From assembly GCA_027577415.1 (NCBI GenBank), contig JANBQS010000060.1:1-42715 (forward strand): a stretch of 42,715 nucleotides of DNA, given 5' to 3'. The notes under the pieces are model-generated. The model was not told where the DNA came from and searched no databases. It saw only the letters and a program-made list of their open reading frames with translations. Positions 41,029-42,715 of the stretch are shown here, piece after piece. The DNA comes from Coemansia sp. RSA 922 (lineage: Eukaryota; Kickxellomycota; Kickxellomycetes; Kickxellales; Kickxellaceae). The translations under genes were made by a program, and so were the position numbers. Every line of letters begins with the position of its first letter. The stretch's first letter is position 1.

Positions 41029-42473
41029 CAACATCCCCAATTGTAGTGAAGAATATACTAGTAGTACTTGTTCATTACTATTTAGAATATATGTAGAAAT
41101 TATACGTCTTCTATACCAAACATTTCTTATTACTAAATACGCTAGTCTCTAAGTTACCATCACATCTGTTGGCTTTTTGGCTTCTCCTGGATATACAACT
41201 CTAAATTAAAGTGATTGCAGAAGGAGTATAAGGAACATTGACTCCTTTAGAAGAATGCATAAATCAGAAAGGAGGAGGTATGCTATAAAGAAGCCAAGAC
41301 CATCAGGATGCAGTGGTTTATCAACACATGAGTTTCATAGGATTTAGGGGGTGTAGGACCACTAGCCTGTGTCAACAAGTTCACTAGTAATTCCACAATT
41401 GATTATGTGACATCTCACTTGATTGCTCAATCAGGGCAATCACTAACATTTATATTTAGTACTACTGTGCCACCTCCCTAGTTATATAGAAGACCATGCG
41501 TTGGCAGTCCAATTTAGGTATCATTAATCACTTTATATTTTTTTTATTAATTTGATATAAGTCATTAGAACAGTGCCTCTGGGCTTTAACACCCTGAAAA
41601 TATCTAGAGACATTCTGCCTATAGAATCAAGCACAGCATTTCCGGTCAGATCTTTCTCTCTTCTCTTCTGCTTGGAATGACAGAAGTAAAAATCATGGCC
41701 AGTGCTGCCTCATGCTTGGAAATAATATGCAATAGTTCTTGTGGTGAGGGGAATTATTAGAATTACATAGGGCTAATGAATGTGGTATCTACTCAATAAT
41801 AGGTGAAGGGGGTCATGACAACAGCACCATTGGCAGAGTGCCAGGAGGAAACAAGGGGTACTAGCAGGTAGAGCTATTCTCCAGTGTTCTTTCTAATATT
41901 ACTAATAAAAGAAACAACTAATAAATTTAGAACTTTTATATATTTGTCAATGCCACACGTAGTCAAATATTTTAAAGTAGTACTACTATGTCAAATATGA
42001 AAATTGGAATTAGACACTCTTTTCTATAATTTGAAAAATTAAACATTATTAGGAAAATCTGCATAAAGGACAATGCTAGTGCGTTATATAGTTTAATTAT
42101 AGTAAGGATAAAATAGGTGCTGCTTTTGCTACATTGTTACCAATTATTATACTCTCATTAGTTTAATAGTTACCAGTACATATGCCCAATGACTCAATCA
42201 ATTAATTTTCTTCCATGAGCACATTGCCTCCTGACCACAAAAAATAAGAGTTTTTACTATTAAATAACTCATTAGCTTAAGTAGTGTGGTACTGCCAGGT
42301 TTCCCTAGATACTCCTGAACAATCAATATAAATTATTCTGAAGCACATACAGTTAATGTGATACTAAAGGCTAATTTGACAAGTACTCCAGAGAAGATAT
42401 ATTCTACATTGAGGGTCAAGCACATCTGTGCAAATGTCCAAATATCTAAAGAGTATCCAGAAATTTCATAGTA
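41029..42473. other. Gene-free A/T-rich CpG-depleted stretch
   Basis: No frame longer than about 80 codons and no protein family is recognisable. The sequence is A/T-rich with about six CpGs. I see no tRNA, LTR or transposase remnant. The first 130 bp is the probable 3' flank of the F-box/LRR-like gene. Confidence 0.5.
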
Positions 42474-42715
42474 GTTAGAGAAGAGAGGGGGGTTAGAAGA
42501 GAGAGGGGGTTAGAAAGAGAGAGGGGTTAGAAGAGAGAGGAGGTTAGAGAGAGGGGTTAGAAGAAGAGGGGTTAGAAGAGAGAGGTTAGAGAGGGTTTAG
42601 AGAGAAGAGAGAGAGAGAGAGAGAGGGTTAGAAAGAGAGAGAGGGGGTTAGAAAGAGAGAAGGTTAGAAGAGAGAGGGTTAGAAGAGAGAGAAGAGAGAG
42701 AGGGTTAGAAGAGAG
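42474..42715. repeat. Purine-only GGTTAG-containing degenerate minisatellite
   Basis: About 240 bp, to the window edge, made of G, A and T only on the plus strand. Units read roughly GGGGTTAGAAGAGAGA with variable GA length. By eye there are about twelve GGTTAG cores plus one GGTTTAG variant. The G-rich strand runs 5' to 3' toward the right edge, the orientation of a TTAGGG telomere at a right-hand end, although perfect TTAGGG arrays are absent. Confidence 0.8.

Noticed and set aside
42474..42715. CRISPR-like array at the right edge
   Set aside because: Units are short, degenerate and purine-only with no unique spacers; it is a minisatellite in eukaryotic DNA.

Overview
This window looks like nuclear DNA of an intron-poor, early-diverging fungus. 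The evidence is an RSC7/Swp82 family chromatin-remodelling subunit (a fungal family), single-domain riboflavin kinase, LAA1/HEATR5, SYF1, full-length FGAM synthase and fungal ABCC genes, plus short GT-AG introns and CT-rich tracts just before start codons. Expanded F-box/LRR-like families and intron poverty make a Kickxellomycotina-type (Zoopagomycota) fungus my best guess. That placement is inference, not proof.

Layout. 1-10780 (+): three co-oriented housekeeping genes: SYF1 (cut by the left edge), riboflavin kinase, and a 2,614-residue HEAT-repeat protein of the HEATR5/LAA1 family. 10822-15466 (-): an ABCC transporter whose first exon lies behind a 295 bp intron. 16253-16747 (+): the NatC catalytic subunit, overlapping by 25 bp the tail of FGAM synthase (16723-20988, -). 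21454-22035 (-): a small secreted, probably GPI-anchored cysteine-rich protein. 22465-31330 (-): four tandem F-box/LRR-like paralogues, with a 5'-truncated LINE inserted in the upstream region of the second. 31673-33284 (-): cofactor-independent phosphoglycerate mutase with one 76 bp intron. 34146-35482 (+): an unrecognised protein with two PY motifs and a 62 bp intron. 35510-37609 (-): the RSC7/Swp82-like subunit. 38001-38366 (-): a small hypothetical. 39373-41028 (+): a more distant F-box/LRR-like gene. 41029-42715: no genes, ending in a purine-only GGTTAG-containing repeat.

Two compartments are visible. Up to about 37.85 kb the DNA is CpG-rich and gene-dense, with tightly packed convergent ends (41 bp, 27 bp, and one 25 bp overlap). 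From there to the right edge CpG nearly disappears (about 17 in 4.86 kb by hand count) although an intact 551-codon gene lies inside. With the TTAG-type G-rich repeat at the very end, this suggests a methylated, possibly subtelomeric compartment.

The most interesting parts are the rapidly evolving F-box/LRR cluster (mosaic paralogues, a recent LINE insertion with a perfect 20 bp target duplication that moved a conserved upstream block from about 112 to about 1,252 bp before the start codon) and the CpG-depleted right end. No bacterial-type operon, CRISPR array, rRNA or tRNA was seen.
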